Below, piece by piece: positions 42,417 to 52,563 of a stretch of DNA of 64,000 nucleotides (position 1 is its first letter; each line of letters opens with the position of its first letter). The stretch comes from Kribbella pittospori (GTDB lineage Bacteria > Actinomycetota > Actinomycetes > Propionibacteriales > Kribbellaceae). The notes below the pieces were generated by a model. The model was not told the DNA's origin. It searched no databases and saw nothing but the letters and a program-made list of their open reading frames with translations. The DNA is taken from assembly GCF_004331465.1 (NCBI RefSeq), contig NZ_SJKB01000003.1, positions 248,001-312,000 on the forward strand, read 5' to 3'. Made by a program: the position numbers and the translations under genes.

Positions 42417-45400
42417 ATGTTCAAGCGTATCGCAGTGGTGAACCGGGGTGAAGCCGCCATGCGGCTGATCAACGCGGTTCGCGAGGTCAACGCCGAGGGT
42501 GGTGACCCGATCGAGACTGTCGCCTTGTTCACCGACGGTGAGCGGACCGCGACCTTCGTCCGCGAGGCCGACATCACCTACCCGCTCGGGGCGGCGTCGG
42601 CGCGCCCGTACCTGGATCTCGCCGTACTCGAGCGTGCCCTTCGGGAGACGAAGGCCGACGCGGCCTGGGTCGGCTGGGGTTTCGTGGCCGAAGACCCCGC
42701 CTTCGCGGAGCTGTGCGAGCGGATCGGGGTGACCTTCATCGGGCCGTCGACCGAGGCGATGCGCAAGCTCGGCGACAAGATCGGGTCCAAGCTGATCGCC
42801 GAGGAGGTCGGCGTTCCGGTTGCGCCGTGGAGCCGTGGCCCGGTCGAGTCGCTGGAGGCGGCGCTGCAGGCGGCCGAGACGATCGGCTACCCATTGATGC
42901 TCAAGGCAACGGCCGGAGGCGGTGGCCGCGGGATCCGGGTGGTGCGCTCGGCGGACGAACTCACCGATGCGTACGCGCGGACCAGCGACGAGGCCGCGCG
43001 GGCCTTCGGCAGCGGCGTGGTGTTCCTGGAGCGCCTGGTCACCGGCGCCCGCCACGTCGAGGTGCAGGTCATCGCTGACGGCCAGGGCACGGCCTGGGCG
43101 CTCGGCGTCCGGGACTGCTCGGTGCAGCGCCGGAACCAGAAGGTCATCGAGGAGTCCGCCTCCCCGCTGCTGTCGGCCGGCCAGGTCGAGGACCTGAAGG
43201 CCTCCGCCGAGCGGCTTGCGCTCGCGGTCGGCTATCGCGGTGCGGCGACGGTCGAGTTCCTGTATCACCCCGGCGAGAAGAGCTTCGCCTTCCTCGAGGT
43301 GAACACCCGGCTCCAGGTGGAGCACCCGATCACCGAGCTGACCACCGGCTTCGACCTGGTGAAGGCCCAGTTGCACGTCGCGAACGGCGGCCTGCTGGAG
43401 GGCACGAAGCCGGTCGAGAGCGGGCACGCGGTCGAGGCACGCCTGAACGCCGAGGACCCGGACCGCGACTTCGCACCGTCACCGGGCCGGATCGCCGTAC
43501 TCGACCTGCCGTCCGGGCCTGGCATCCGGGTCGACACCGGAGTGAGCGCCGGCGAGAGCATCCCGGCCGACTTCGACTCGATGATCGCGAAGATCATCGG
43601 CTACGGGCGGACCCGCGAGGAGGCGCTGGCGCGGCTGCGCCGGGCGGTCGGCGCGACCACGGTGCTGATCGAGGGCGGCGCCACCAACAAGAGCTTCATC
43701 CTCGAACTGCTGGACCAGCCCGAGGTGATCGACGGCAGCGCCGACACCGGCTGGATCGACCGGGTCCGCGGCGAGGGCCGGCTGATCTCACACCGGCACT
43801 CGGGCGTCGCGCTGGTCGCGGCCGCGATCGAGGGATACGAGGACTCCGAGCAGGTCGAGCGGGTGCGGCTGCTGGAGACCGCGCACGGCGGCCGTCCGCA
43901 GATTCAGCACGAGGTCGGTCGCGCGATCGACCTGAAGCTGCGCGGCGCGAGCTACCGGGTGACGGTGGCGCGGATCGGGCCGGACCGGTTCCGGGTCGGT
44001 GTCGGGACCGGCAACGACCACCTCAAGGTGGTGGACGCCGAGCTGGAGCGGCTGGACGAGTACACCAGCCGGCTCGTGGTCGGCGGGCAGCGGTTCCGCC
44101 TCGTCACCGCGACGCACGGGCCGGTCCACCTGGTCGAGGTGGACGGCGTGACCCATCGGGTCAGCCGCGACGAAGGCGGCGTACTGCGTTCTCCCGCGCC
44201 GGCTCTCGTGGTCGCGACGCCGGTGCAGACCGGGGCCGAGATCGAGGCCGGTGCACCGGTGCTCGTGCTGGAGAGCATGAAGATGGAGACGGTGCTCTAC
44301 GCGCCGTTCAAGGCGACCGTGAAGGAACTGCTCGTCAGCACCGGCAGCCAGGTCGAGACCGGTGCGCCGCTGCTCCGGCTCGAGCCGGTAGCCGACGAGT
44401 CCGGCGCCGAGGTGGCTGCTCCGACGGAGAACGGCGTACAGCTGGATCTTCCGAACGGGTCGGGGGAGAAGTCCGCGGCCGAGCGGGTCGAGCGGGGGCT
44501 GGACGACCTGCGCAGCATGCTGCTCGGGTTCGACATCGATCCGTCGGACGAGGGCGGCATGCTGGCCGACTACCTGTCCGCGCGGTCCGAGCTGGCGGAC
44601 CCTCCGGTCGTGGCCGAGATCGACCTGCTGCGGGTGTTCGCGGACTTCGCCGAGCTGAGCCGCAACCGGCCGGCCGGCGAGGAGATCAGCACCGAGAACC
44701 GGGTGCACAGCCCGCGCGAGCACTTCCATACTTACCTGCAGAGCCTGGATCCGGACCGTGGTGGTCTGCCGGCCGAGTTCCGCGCCCGACTCACCCGGGT
44801 GCTCGGCCAGTACGGCGTGACCGATCTGGAGCGCAGTACCGAGCTGGAGGAGGCTGTCTTCCGGATCTTCCTCGCCCAGCAGCGCTCCACTCCGGACGTG
44901 CTGCTGGTGTCGTCGCTGCTGCAGCGCTGGATCGCCGAGCCGCGGCCGGTGTCGCCGGTGGACGAGTCCGCGCATGACCTGCTCGACCGGCTGGTGCTGG
45001 CGACTCAGCTGCGCTTTCCGGTGATCGGCGACCTGGCCCGCAGTGTGCGGTTCCGGTGGTTCGACCAGCCGCAGGTGGACGCGGAGCGGGCCTCGGTGCT
45101 GGAGGGTGTCGGCGACGAGGTCGCTGCGCTCGCGGCCGACCCGGAGGCGCCGGACCGCAAGGAGCGGGTCGACGCGCTGGCGACCATCCCGGAGCCGATC
45201 GTCCGGTTCCTGGCGCAGCGGCTGGAGCGCGGCTGGGGTGAGCGCGAGCCGATGCTCGAGGTGCTGATCCGCCGGCACTACCGCGAGTACGAACTGCACG
45301 ACCTGCGCGAGTTCGCCGTCGACGGACGGCCGTTCGCGACCGCCGACTACACGATCGACGACCGGCCGAGCCATCTCGTCACCTCGGTGGGCACGGTGGC

Positions 45401-47933
45401 CGAGCTGGCCGACCCGCACAGCGGCCTGTCCCGCGCGCTGACCGCGCAGATCGAGGCGCGCCCGGCCCGGCACGAGGCGGTCGTCGAGCTCTACCTGTAC
45501 GGCCCGGACCTGCCGGCCTCCCAGCAGGAGGCGTCCGACCTCTACCGACGGATGGTCGCCGACCAGCCGGTCGCCCAGCGGGTACGCCGGTTCTCGGTCG
45601 CGATCGCACCGGGCCAGGGCCGGCCGGTGTCCTACTTCACCTACCGCCCGGCCGGCGGGTCCGTGGCCGAGGACGACAACGTCCGCGGCGTCCACCCGAT
45701 GGTCGGCCGACGGCTGAACCTGTGGCGGCTGCGGGACTTCCGGATCACCCGGCTGGAGGGGCCGGACGACGTACTGCTCTACCACTGTGTGTCGCGGGAG
45801 AACGACGCAGACCAGCGACTGGTCGCGCTGGCTCAGGTTCGCCAGTTCGTCGTGGTCCGGGACGAGGACGGGCAGGTGACCTCGCTGCCGCACGCGGAGC
45901 GGGCGATCGCGAACTGCCTGGAGGCGATCCGCCGGGCCCGGACCGACCGCGGCGCGGCCGGTGCCAAGCTCGACATGAACCACGTCTGGGTGCACATCTG
46001 GCCGGTGGTCGAGGCTCAGGTCGACGAGGTCACCGCGCTACAGCGCAACATCGCGCCGATGACCGCGGGCGCCGGGATCGAGGAAGTCCTGGTCCAGGGC
46101 CGGGTCGCGGCGCCGGACGGCAGCATCAACCTGGTGGCGGCCCGGTTCTACTACCAGCCCGGTGCCGGCGTCGTCACGTCGGTCGAGCAGCCGCCGACCG
46201 GCCGGCTGATGCCGCTGGACGACTACGCCCAGAAGGTGCAGCGCTCGCGCCGGCGCAACACGATCTACCCGTACGAGGTCAGCGGCATGGTCGCCGGCCA
46301 GGGCGGCTCCTTCACGGAGTACGACCTCGACGACAGCGGTGTCCTGGTCCCGGTGGACCGCCCGCGCGGCCTGAACAAGGCCGGCGTCATCCTCGGCATC
46401 GTCAGTACGCCGACCGCCCGGCACCCCGAGGGCATCACCCGGGTCGCGCTCAGCGGCGACCCGACCAAGGCGCTCGGCGCGGTCGCCGAGGGGGAGTGCT
46501 CGCGGATCATCGCTGCCCTCGACTTGGCCGAGCGGATGCGGGTGCCGGTCGAGTGGTACTCGCTGTCGGCCGGTGCGCGGATCTCGATGGACTCCGGCAC
46601 CGAGAACATGGACTGGGTCGCCAAGGCGCTGAAGCGGATCGTCGAGTTCACCCAGGACGGCGGCGAGATCAACGTCGTCGTGGCCGGTATCAACGTCGGC
46701 GCGCAGCCGTACTGGAACGCCGAGGCGACGATGCTGATGCACACCAAGGGCATCCTGGTGATGACGCCGGACAGTGCGATGGTGCTGACCGGCAAGCAAA
46801 CGCTGGACTTCGCCGGTGGCGTGTCGGCCGAGGACAACTTCGGCATCGGCGGGTACGACCGGGTGATGGGCCCGAACGGCCAGGCGCAGTACTGGGCTCC
46901 TGACCTCAAGGGCGCGCGGGATGTGCTGATGGCGCACTACGACCACTCGTACGTCGTCCCGGGGGAGATCGGGCCCCGCCGGGCCGAGACGTCGGACCCG
47001 CTGGATCGCGATGTCACGACGTACCCGCACAACGCGCCCGGCAGCGACTTCCGGACCGTCGGCGAGATCTTCTCGGCGGCGACGAACCCGGATCGCAAGA
47101 AGGCGTTCGACATCCGCACGCTGATGCGATCGGTCACGGACCAGGACCACCCGGTCCTGGAGCGCTGGGCCGGCATGGCCGACGCCGACACCGCGGTCGT
47201 GCAGGACGCCCGCCTGGGCGGCTACCCGGTCTGCCTGGTCGGCATCGAGTCCAAGTCGGTGCCGCGGCGCGGATTCCCTCCCACCGACGGGCCGGACACC
47301 TACACCGCCGGCACGCTGTTCCCGCTCTCGTCGAAGAAGACGGCCCGGGCGATCAACGCGGCCAGCGGCAACCGGCCGCTGGTGGTGCTGGCAAACCTGT
47401 CCGGCTTCGACGGCTCGCCGGACTCGATGCGGAACCTCCAGCTCGAGTACGGCGCCGAGATTGGCCGCGCGATCGTGAACTTCCAGGGCCCGATCGTGTT
47501 CTGCGTGGTGTCGCGGTATCACGGTGGAGCGTTCGTGGTGTTCTCCAAGGCGCTCAACCCGTCGATGACGGTGCTGGCGGTCGACGGCTCGTTCGCGTCC
47601 GTGATCGGTGGAGCGCCTGCGGCGGCGGTCGTTTTCGCCGGCGAGGTCGACGCCAGGACGGCGGCCGACGAGCGAGTCGCTTCGCTGGCCGAGCGGGTCG
47701 GCGAGGCGACCGGGGCGGAGCGAGCAGCGCTGGCGACCGAGTTGGCCGAGGTGCGGACCGCCGTACGCGCGGAGAAGCTGGGCGAGGTCGCGGTCGGGTT
47801 CGATCGCGTGCACAACATCCAGCGTGCGGTCGAGGTCGGATCGGTCGATAAGGTCATCAGTGCGAACGAACTGCGCCCACGGTTGATCGAGGCAATCATT
47901 TCCGGTCTACCGGGAGTTGGACCACTCGCCTAA
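42417..47933 (+). CDS. Single-chain multidomain acyl-CoA carboxylase
   Basis: An 1838-residue biotin-dependent carboxylase in one chain. The order is biotin carboxylase (about 1-450, starting FKRIAVVNRGEAAMRLI, with the ATP-grasp loop KATAGGGGRGIRV), a biotin carrier segment around 560-640 with biotinyl Lys622 in VLESMKMETV, a central helical region of about 650-1300 resembling the central part of eukaryotic ACC, and the carboxyltransferase (about 1330-1838, with GGVSAEDNFGIGG). It makes malonyl-CoA or another acyl-CoA product from bicarbonate and ATP. GGAGG at 42406-42410 sets the ATG at 42417. The usual actinobacterial carboxylase has separate alpha and beta chains. Confidence 0.9.
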   Translation: MFKRIAVVNRGEAAMRLINAVREVNAEGGDPIETVALFTDGERTATFVREADITYPLGAASARPYLDLAVLERALRETKADAAWVGWGFVAEDPAFAELCERIGVTFIGPSTEAMRKLGDKIGSKLIAEEVGVPVAPWSRGPVESLEAALQAAETIGYPLMLKATAGGGGRGIRVVRSADELTDAYARTSDEAARAFGSGVVFLERLVTGARHVEVQVIADGQGTAWALGVRDCSVQRRNQKVIEESASPLLSAGQVEDLKASAERLALAVGYRGAATVEFLYHPGEKSFAFLEVNTRLQVEHPITELTTGFDLVKAQLHVANGGLLEGTKPVESGHAVEARLNAEDPDRDFAPSPGRIAVLDLPSGPGIRVDTGVSAGESIPADFDSMIAKIIGYGRTREEALARLRRAVGATTVLIEGGATNKSFILELLDQPEVIDGSADTGWIDRVRGEGRLISHRHSGVALVAAAIEGYEDSEQVERVRLLETAHGGRPQIQHEVGRAIDLKLRGASYRVTVARIGPDRFRVGVGTGNDHLKVVDAELERLDEYTSRLVVGGQRFRLVTATHGPVHLVEVDGVTHRVSRDEGGVLRSPAPALVVATPVQTGAEIEAGAPVLVLESMKMETVLYAPFKATVKELLVSTGSQVETGAPLLRLEPVADESGAEVAAPTENGVQLDLPNGSGEKSAAERVERGLDDLRSMLLGFDIDPSDEGGMLADYLSARSELADPPVVAEIDLLRVFADFAELSRNRPAGEEISTENRVHSPREHFHTYLQSLDPDRGGLPAEFRARLTRVLGQYGVTDLERSTELEEAVFRIFLAQQRSTPDVLLVSSLLQRWIAEPRPVSPVDESAHDLLDRLVLATQLRFPVIGDLARSVRFRWFDQPQVDAERASVLEGVGDEVAALAADPEAPDRKERVDALATIPEPIVRFLAQRLERGWGEREPMLEVLIRRHYREYELHDLREFAVDGRPFATADYTIDDRPSHLVTSVGTVAELADPHSGLSRALTAQIEARPARHEAVVELYLYGPDLPASQQEASDLYRRMVADQPVAQRVRRFSVAIAPGQGRPVSYFTYRPAGGSVAEDDNVRGVHPMVGRRLNLWRLRDFRITRLEGPDDVLLYHCVSRENDADQRLVALAQVRQFVVVRDEDGQVTSLPHAERAIANCLEAIRRARTDRGAAGAKLDMNHVWVHIWPVVEAQVDEVTALQRNIAPMTAGAGIEEVLVQGRVAAPDGSINLVAARFYYQPGAGVVTSVEQPPTGRLMPLDDYAQKVQRSRRRNTIYPYEVSGMVAGQGGSFTEYDLDDSGVLVPVDRPRGLNKAGVILGIVSTPTARHPEGITRVALSGDPTKALGAVAEGECSRIIAALDLAERMRVPVEWYSLSAGARISMDSGTENMDWVAKALKRIVEFTQDGGEINVVVAGINVGAQPYWNAEATMLMHTKGILVMTPDSAMVLTGKQTLDFAGGVSAEDNFGIGGYDRVMGPNGQAQYWAPDLKGARDVLMAHYDHSYVVPGEIGPRRAETSDPLDRDVTTYPHNAPGSDFRTVGEIFSAATNPDRKKAFDIRTLMRSVTDQDHPVLERWAGMADADTAVVQDARLGGYPVCLVGIESKSVPRRGFPPTDGPDTYTAGTLFPLSSKKTARAINAASGNRPLVVLANLSGFDGSPDSMRNLQLEYGAEIGRAIVNFQGPIVFCVVSRYHGGAFVVFSKALNPSMTVLAVDGSFASVIGGAPAAAVVFAGEVDARTAADERVASLAERVGEATGAERAALATELAEVRTAVRAEKLGEVAVGFDRVHNIQRAVEVGSVDKVISANELRPRLIEAIISGLPGVGPLA

Positions 47934-47942
47934 CCTGGAGGT

Positions 47943-50072
47943 ATGCGGACCGAGAGGGGCGGTCGCAGTAAGGCTCACTCGTTGATCACTTTCATCGGCG
48001 TGAGCGTACTGTCCGGTGCGCTGGCGGCCGGACTGGCGATCCCCTTCGCCGGATTCGCGGGACAGGGCAGCGAGCAGGTGGCCAAGTCCGTGCAGGATCT
48101 GCCGCGCGAGCTCGTGGTCGAGCCGGTGGCGGTGCGGAGCCGGATCCTCGCCTCGGACGGCACTCTGATCGCCACGCTGTACGAGCAGAACCGGATCCCG
48201 GTCCCGCTGGACCGGATCAGCCCGATCATGCGCCGGGCGATCGTCGCGATCGAGGACTCGCGGTTCTACGACCACGGCGCGCTGGACGCGAAGGGCACGA
48301 TCCGGGCGATGGTCCGCAACCAGACCGAGGGCGAGGTCCAGCAGGGCGGGTCGAGCATCACCCAGCAGTACGTGAAGCTCAGCCTGGTCGAGAAGGCCAA
48401 GACCGCCGAGGAACGCCAGCAGGCCACCGCGGTCACCTACCAGCGCAAACTGACCGAACTGCGGTACGCGATCGCGATCGAGAGCCAGCTGTCCAAGGAC
48501 GAGATCCTGGAGCGGTACCTGAACCTGGTGAACTTCGGCGACGGCGCGTACGGCGTCCAGGCCGCGGCGCAGCACTACTTCCGGACCACAGCCGACAAGC
48601 TGACCCTGCCCCAGGCCGCGATGCTGGCCGGCCTGGTGAAGAACCCGACCGGCTACGACCCGACCAACGACCTGGCGCGGGCGAGGGCACGGCGCGACGT
48701 GGTGATCAAGCGGATGCTCGAGCTCAAGGTGATCTCGCTGCGCCAGGCCAACCAGGCGCTCAAGGCCCCGGTGATCAACCTGAAGCGGGTCCTGCCGGTG
48801 CCGAACGGCTGCGCCAGCTCACGCTACCCCTTCTACTGCGAGTACGTCGTCTCGAAGCTGCTGGACAACCCGGCACTCGGCGTGACGGTCAAGGACCGCG
48901 ACCACTTCCTGAAGACCGGCGGGCTGCTGATCCGGACCTCGATCGACCCGCGGATGCAGAAGGCCGCGCAGAAGTCGATCAGTGCGCACAGCAAGCCCAC
49001 CGACACCGCGATCGCGGCGATCACGATCGTCCAGCCGGGCAGCGGCCTGGTGAAGGCGATGGTGCAGAGCAAGCCGTACGGCAACGGCCGCAACCACACG
49101 AACTACAACTACAACGTCGAGAAGTCCTACGCCGGCGGGTACGGCGGGTTCCAGAACGGCTCGACGATGAAGGCGTTCACGATCGCAGCGGCGATCCAGA
49201 AGGGCATCCCGCTCAACTACCGGATCAACTCGCCGGCCCAGATCAACCTGAGTGGGAAGCGGTTCCGCACCTGCTCGGGCTGGACCCGGGACCCGGACTA
49301 CTCGCCGAAGAACTCGACCCACAGCGGCAACCTCACGATGGTCGAGGCGGCGCGGTTCTCGACCAACACCTACTTCCTGCAGCTGTCACAGCGGACCGGG
49401 CTATGCTCGATCGCCCGGATCGCCTCCAAGCTCGGGATGTACAACGCCCAGACCCTGCATCCGCTCGACCAGGTCGTGTCGATGACGCTGGGCGTCGGCT
49501 ACGTGACGCCGCTGATGCTGTCGAACGCCTACGCGACGTTCGCGGCGCGCGGCAAGTACTGCAAGCCGCTCGTCGTCGTGTCCGTTCGGGACAAGGCGGG
49601 CAAATACATCGACACGCCGCAGATCGACTGCAAGCAAGCGATCGCCCCGCAGGTTGCCGACGGCGTGAACCGGGTGCTCAGCGCGGTGATGGAGCCCGGC
49701 GGCACCGGCGGCCGGCTGAACTTCGGCAACTGGGACCTGGCCGGCAAGACCGGCACGATCCAGGACAACCTCGCCGTCTGGTACGCCGGTTACGCGCCGA
49801 ACCTGGCCGGAGCAGCGGTGGTGGCGGACGCGAACCTGCCGTACACGAACCTGATGTACCGCCACACCCTCGACGGCCGGGACATCTCCGACCCGACCGG
49901 CTCGGGCACCGCCGGGCCACTGTGGCAGACCGCGATGCAAGGCGCCCTCAAGGGCATGCCGCTGCGCCACTTCAAGGCGCCACCGCGCAAGATGCTGGGC
50001 GCCGCCGAGCCTCGCCCGGCGGACGAGGGCAGACGCCCGGACGAGAACGGCGGCGGCCCCGGGCGCCGCTAA
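47943..50072 (+). CDS. Class A penicillin-binding protein (bifunctional)
   Basis: A 709-residue peptidoglycan synthase anchored by one N-terminal membrane helix (about residues 14-37). The glycosyltransferase domain has the catalytic E104 in AIEDSRFYDHG and GGSSITQQYVK. The transpeptidase domain has SxxK as Ser407 in NGSTMK, the SxN motif STN, and KTGT at residues about 602-605. The C-terminus is a disordered Pro/Arg/Glu tail. TAACCT overlapping the carboxylase stop lies 6 nt before the ATG, so transcription may be leaderless; the GGAGG is only 1 nt from the start and would be poorly spaced. It is the only cell-wall gene seen in the window. Confidence 0.92.
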   Translation: MRTERGGRSKAHSLITFIGVSVLSGALAAGLAIPFAGFAGQGSEQVAKSVQDLPRELVVEPVAVRSRILASDGTLIATLYEQNRIPVPLDRISPIMRRAIVAIEDSRFYDHGALDAKGTIRAMVRNQTEGEVQQGGSSITQQYVKLSLVEKAKTAEERQQATAVTYQRKLTELRYAIAIESQLSKDEILERYLNLVNFGDGAYGVQAAAQHYFRTTADKLTLPQAAMLAGLVKNPTGYDPTNDLARARARRDVVIKRMLELKVISLRQANQALKAPVINLKRVLPVPNGCASSRYPFYCEYVVSKLLDNPALGVTVKDRDHFLKTGGLLIRTSIDPRMQKAAQKSISAHSKPTDTAIAAITIVQPGSGLVKAMVQSKPYGNGRNHTNYNYNVEKSYAGGYGGFQNGSTMKAFTIAAAIQKGIPLNYRINSPAQINLSGKRFRTCSGWTRDPDYSPKNSTHSGNLTMVEAARFSTNTYFLQLSQRTGLCSIARIASKLGMYNAQTLHPLDQVVSMTLGVGYVTPLMLSNAYATFAARGKYCKPLVVVSVRDKAGKYIDTPQIDCKQAIAPQVADGVNRVLSAVMEPGGTGGRLNFGNWDLAGKTGTIQDNLAVWYAGYAPNLAGAAVVADANLPYTNLMYRHTLDGRDISDPTGSGTAGPLWQTAMQGALKGMPLRHFKAPPRKMLGAAEPRPADEGRRPDENGGGPGRR

Positions 50073-50075
50073 CCG

Positions 50076-51296
50076 TCAGTCTCTGTGGCTGGGGGCGACG
50101 TCGAGCGCCGGGTTGCGGTCGAAGAAGCCGAAGGGCTTCAGCCAGAAGGCGATCGTGTCCACCGGCATCACCGGCCAGTTCCTCGACCCGGGTGACGTGG
50201 TGGATGCCGAACACGTACCAGAGCACCACGTCGGGCTTCTCCAGCGATTCGTCGTCCGCGATCCAGCGGGTCATCCCGTCGTCGGCCATCGACTGGGTCG
50301 GGTAGTCGCCGCACGGCCAGCGTTCCTCGTCGTGCTGCCGCGTCACCCACACCGTGTGCCCGATCACCGGTGCCCGCAGGTATTGCGGCGCGTCCCGGGG
50401 TCCATCAGTGCCGGGATCGACGCGCTCGGGATCAGTTTGTACGCCGGATTGGTGCCGACGGCGTTCACGCGGTTCGGGTTGACCACCTTCCAGGTGCGCT
50501 GGGCCGCCCAGTTGAAGTCGCGGGCGGCCTCGGACTCGGACCGGATCGGGGTCACCTCGGTGACGACGGCCAGTCCGTACGGGTTGTCGTCCGACACCGG
50601 TAGGGCGCGGGAGTCGACCTGTGACCTGGTAGATGACCGGGCCCTCGCGGTGGTTGAAGCCCAGCCGCATCGTCCAGTTCTGCCACTTCAGCTCGGTACC
50701 GTCGACGGTGAACGAGACACCCTCTGGCTGGGTGACGTGCAGCGGCTTGAGGTCGGTGCGCAGTGTGCCGGTCCACGGTCCGGGCGCGTACTCCGCGTCG
50801 ACCTCGGGCTGCCCGTGGTCGTGATCGTTCTCGAGTTCGAGCAGTTCGAGTGTGTTCATGTCGACGACGATCTTGAGGCCCGAGACCGGGTGGGCGTACG
50901 GATTGCCGTCGGGAGTCTCGCGGTACCAGATGTCGCACCAGCCGAGCCGCCGGTCGCGGTACTTCTCCGGCATCAGCGCCTCGCCGTAGGTCCAGACCTC
51001 GATCATCACCAGCGAGAGGTCGGTGATGCCGGGCTCGGCCAGCGCGGCGATCGGTCCCCGGTCAGGTCGACGACACCTTCCCAGGTCTGGTTGCCGGCCC
51101 GGTTCCACAGCACGGCGAACGACGTCCGCGGTATGGCGTCGCCGGGACGCCAGGCGCGGACCGCGGACTTGGCCGGCTCCAGCAGTTCGATCGCCGCGAA
51201 CCGCCAGGACCCGCCGAGCTCCCGGTCCCGGCGCAGGATCGCGGCGGTCTGCCGGAACTCGTCCTCGTCCAGGGGTTCGAGCGGATGGGTCGCCAT
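50076..51296 (-). pseudogene. Decayed copper amine oxidase
   Basis: Pieces of one copper amine oxidase gene in several frames. From 51296 the N-terminal domain reads PLDEDEFRQTAAILRRDREL, then breaks near 51060 and resumes in another frame at PGITDLSLVMIEVWTYGEAL up to GFNHREGPVIYQVT (near 50625). The next recognisable piece is DDNPYGLAVVTEVTPIRSES, so the part that should carry the catalytic Asp, the topaquinone Tyr and a Cu ligand is missing. After another frameshift near 50400 it reads APVIGHTVWVTRQHDEERWP, and an extra base in the codons after HHVTRVE shifts the end, which finishes as [13 protein letters not shown]. At least three lesions plus internal deletions make it non-functional. 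It is the last gene of the permease operon. Confidence 0.88.
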
Positions 51297-52561
51297 CAGT
51301 CCACGTCCCGCGCCATCAGGTCGTCCCAGGACTCCCGCCGTACGACGAGCCGGGCTCGGCCGCCGGTTGCGAAGACCACCGGGATCCGGCGATTGCCGTT
51401 GTAGTTGTTCGCCATCGTGTAGCAGTACGCCCCGGTCGCAGGGACGGCGAGCAGATCGCCGACGGCCGGCTCCGACAGCGGTACACCGTCGACCAGAACG
51501 TCGCCGCTCTCGCAGTGCCGCCCGACCACGGTCACCGTCTCGAACCGAGGACCCTCGAACCGCCCGACGATTCCGGCTTCGAACCGCTGCTCGAACAACG
51601 CGACCTCCAGGTTGTCGCCCATCCCGCCGTCCACCGCGACGAAGGTGATCGCACCTCGCTTGACCGTGGTGACGCGGTAGATCGTGGTCGCCGCCGTACA
51701 GACCATGCTGCGTCCAGGTTCGATGACGAGGTGCGCGGAGGCGGGCAGGTGCTGTTTCGCCGCGCCGATCAGAGCATCGAGGTACGCCGCCACCGTCGGC
51801 GGCTCGTCGGACCAGGTGTAGCGGGCGCCGAGACCGCCGCCCAGGTCGTACACCTCGAACTCGCCGAGCCGCGCGAGCGGCTCCACCGACTCCGCGAACG
51901 GCTCGACGTCGAGGATCTGCGAGCCGACGTGGACGTGCAGACCGCGCATCCGCAGCCGCGGGCTGTGTTCGATCCGCTCGATCAACCGGGCCGCATCGGG
52001 TGGGGCGAGTCCGAACTTCGAGCCCTCGTGGCCGGTCAGCACATGGCTGTGGGTGTCGGCGGTGACGCCGGGGATGATGCGTACCAAGACGTCCTGGGTC
52101 CGGCCGGTCGTTTCCAGCCGGTCGACGTCGTCGGCGTTGTCCACCACGACCAGGCCGATGCCGTGCTCGACGGCCAGTGCGATCTCCTCGTCGCTCTTGG
52201 CGTTGCCGTGCAGGACGATCAGGCCGGGATCGGCACCAGCTTTCACCGCGGTCAGGATCTCGCCACCGCCGGCGACGTCCAGGCCGAGCCCTTCCTCGGC
52301 CATGACCCGCTGGACCGCCGTACACGGGAAGGCCTTGGAGGCGAAGACCACGCGGGAGTTCGGCCAGCGGGCGGCCAGCTCTTCGCGGTACTCGCGGGCG
52401 CGGGAGCGGAGCACATCCTCGGCGACGACCAGGACCGGTGTACCGAACGCGGCGGCCAGGTCGTCCGCACGGCAGCCACCGACGACCAGCATGCCGTCGC
52501 CGGCCAGGACGCTGCCGGCCGGGAAGAGCGAGAGCAGGTCGCTCCGGTCGGCTTGGTGCAT
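51296..52561 (-). CDS. lysA: Diaminopimelate decarboxylase-like PLP enzyme
   Basis: A 421-residue fold-type III PLP decarboxylase. The PLP Lys is in VVFASKAFPCT, the phosphate-binding Gly-rich motif in VYDLGGGLG, EPGRSMV follows, and the active-site Cys is in HCESGDVLV. HVGSQI is also typical. LysA makes lysine from meso-diaminopimelate; this gene lies in an operon with an amino-acid permease and an amine oxidase relic rather than with other lysine genes, so it could act on another basic amino acid. The start is ATG 52561, 2 nt after the Usp stop. Its stop shares a base with the start of the pseudogene. Confidence 0.85.
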   Translation of the reverse strand: MHQADRSDLLSLFPAGSVLAGDGMLVVGGCRADDLAAAFGTPVLVVAEDVLRSRAREYREELAARWPNSRVVFASKAFPCTAVQRVMAEEGLGLDVAGGGEILTAVKAGADPGLIVLHGNAKSDEEIALAVEHGIGLVVVDNADDVDRLETTGRTQDVLVRIIPGVTADTHSHVLTGHEGSKFGLAPPDAARLIERIEHSPRLRMRGLHVHVGSQILDVEPFAESVEPLARLGEFEVYDLGGGLGARYTWSDEPPTVAAYLDALIGAAKQHLPASAHLVIEPGRSMVCTAATTIYRVTTVKRGAITFVAVDGGMGDNLEVALFEQRFEAGIVGRFEGPRFETVTVVGRHCESGDVLVDGVPLSEPAVGDLLAVPATGAYCYTMANNYNGNRRIPVVFATGGRARLVVRRESWDDLMARDVD

Positions 52562-52563
52562 GG

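Noticed and set aside
43788..45995. 735-codon reverse frame inside the carboxylase gene
   Set aside because: Composition typical of an antisense shadow; the plus strand encodes clear BC, biotin and CT motifs throughout.
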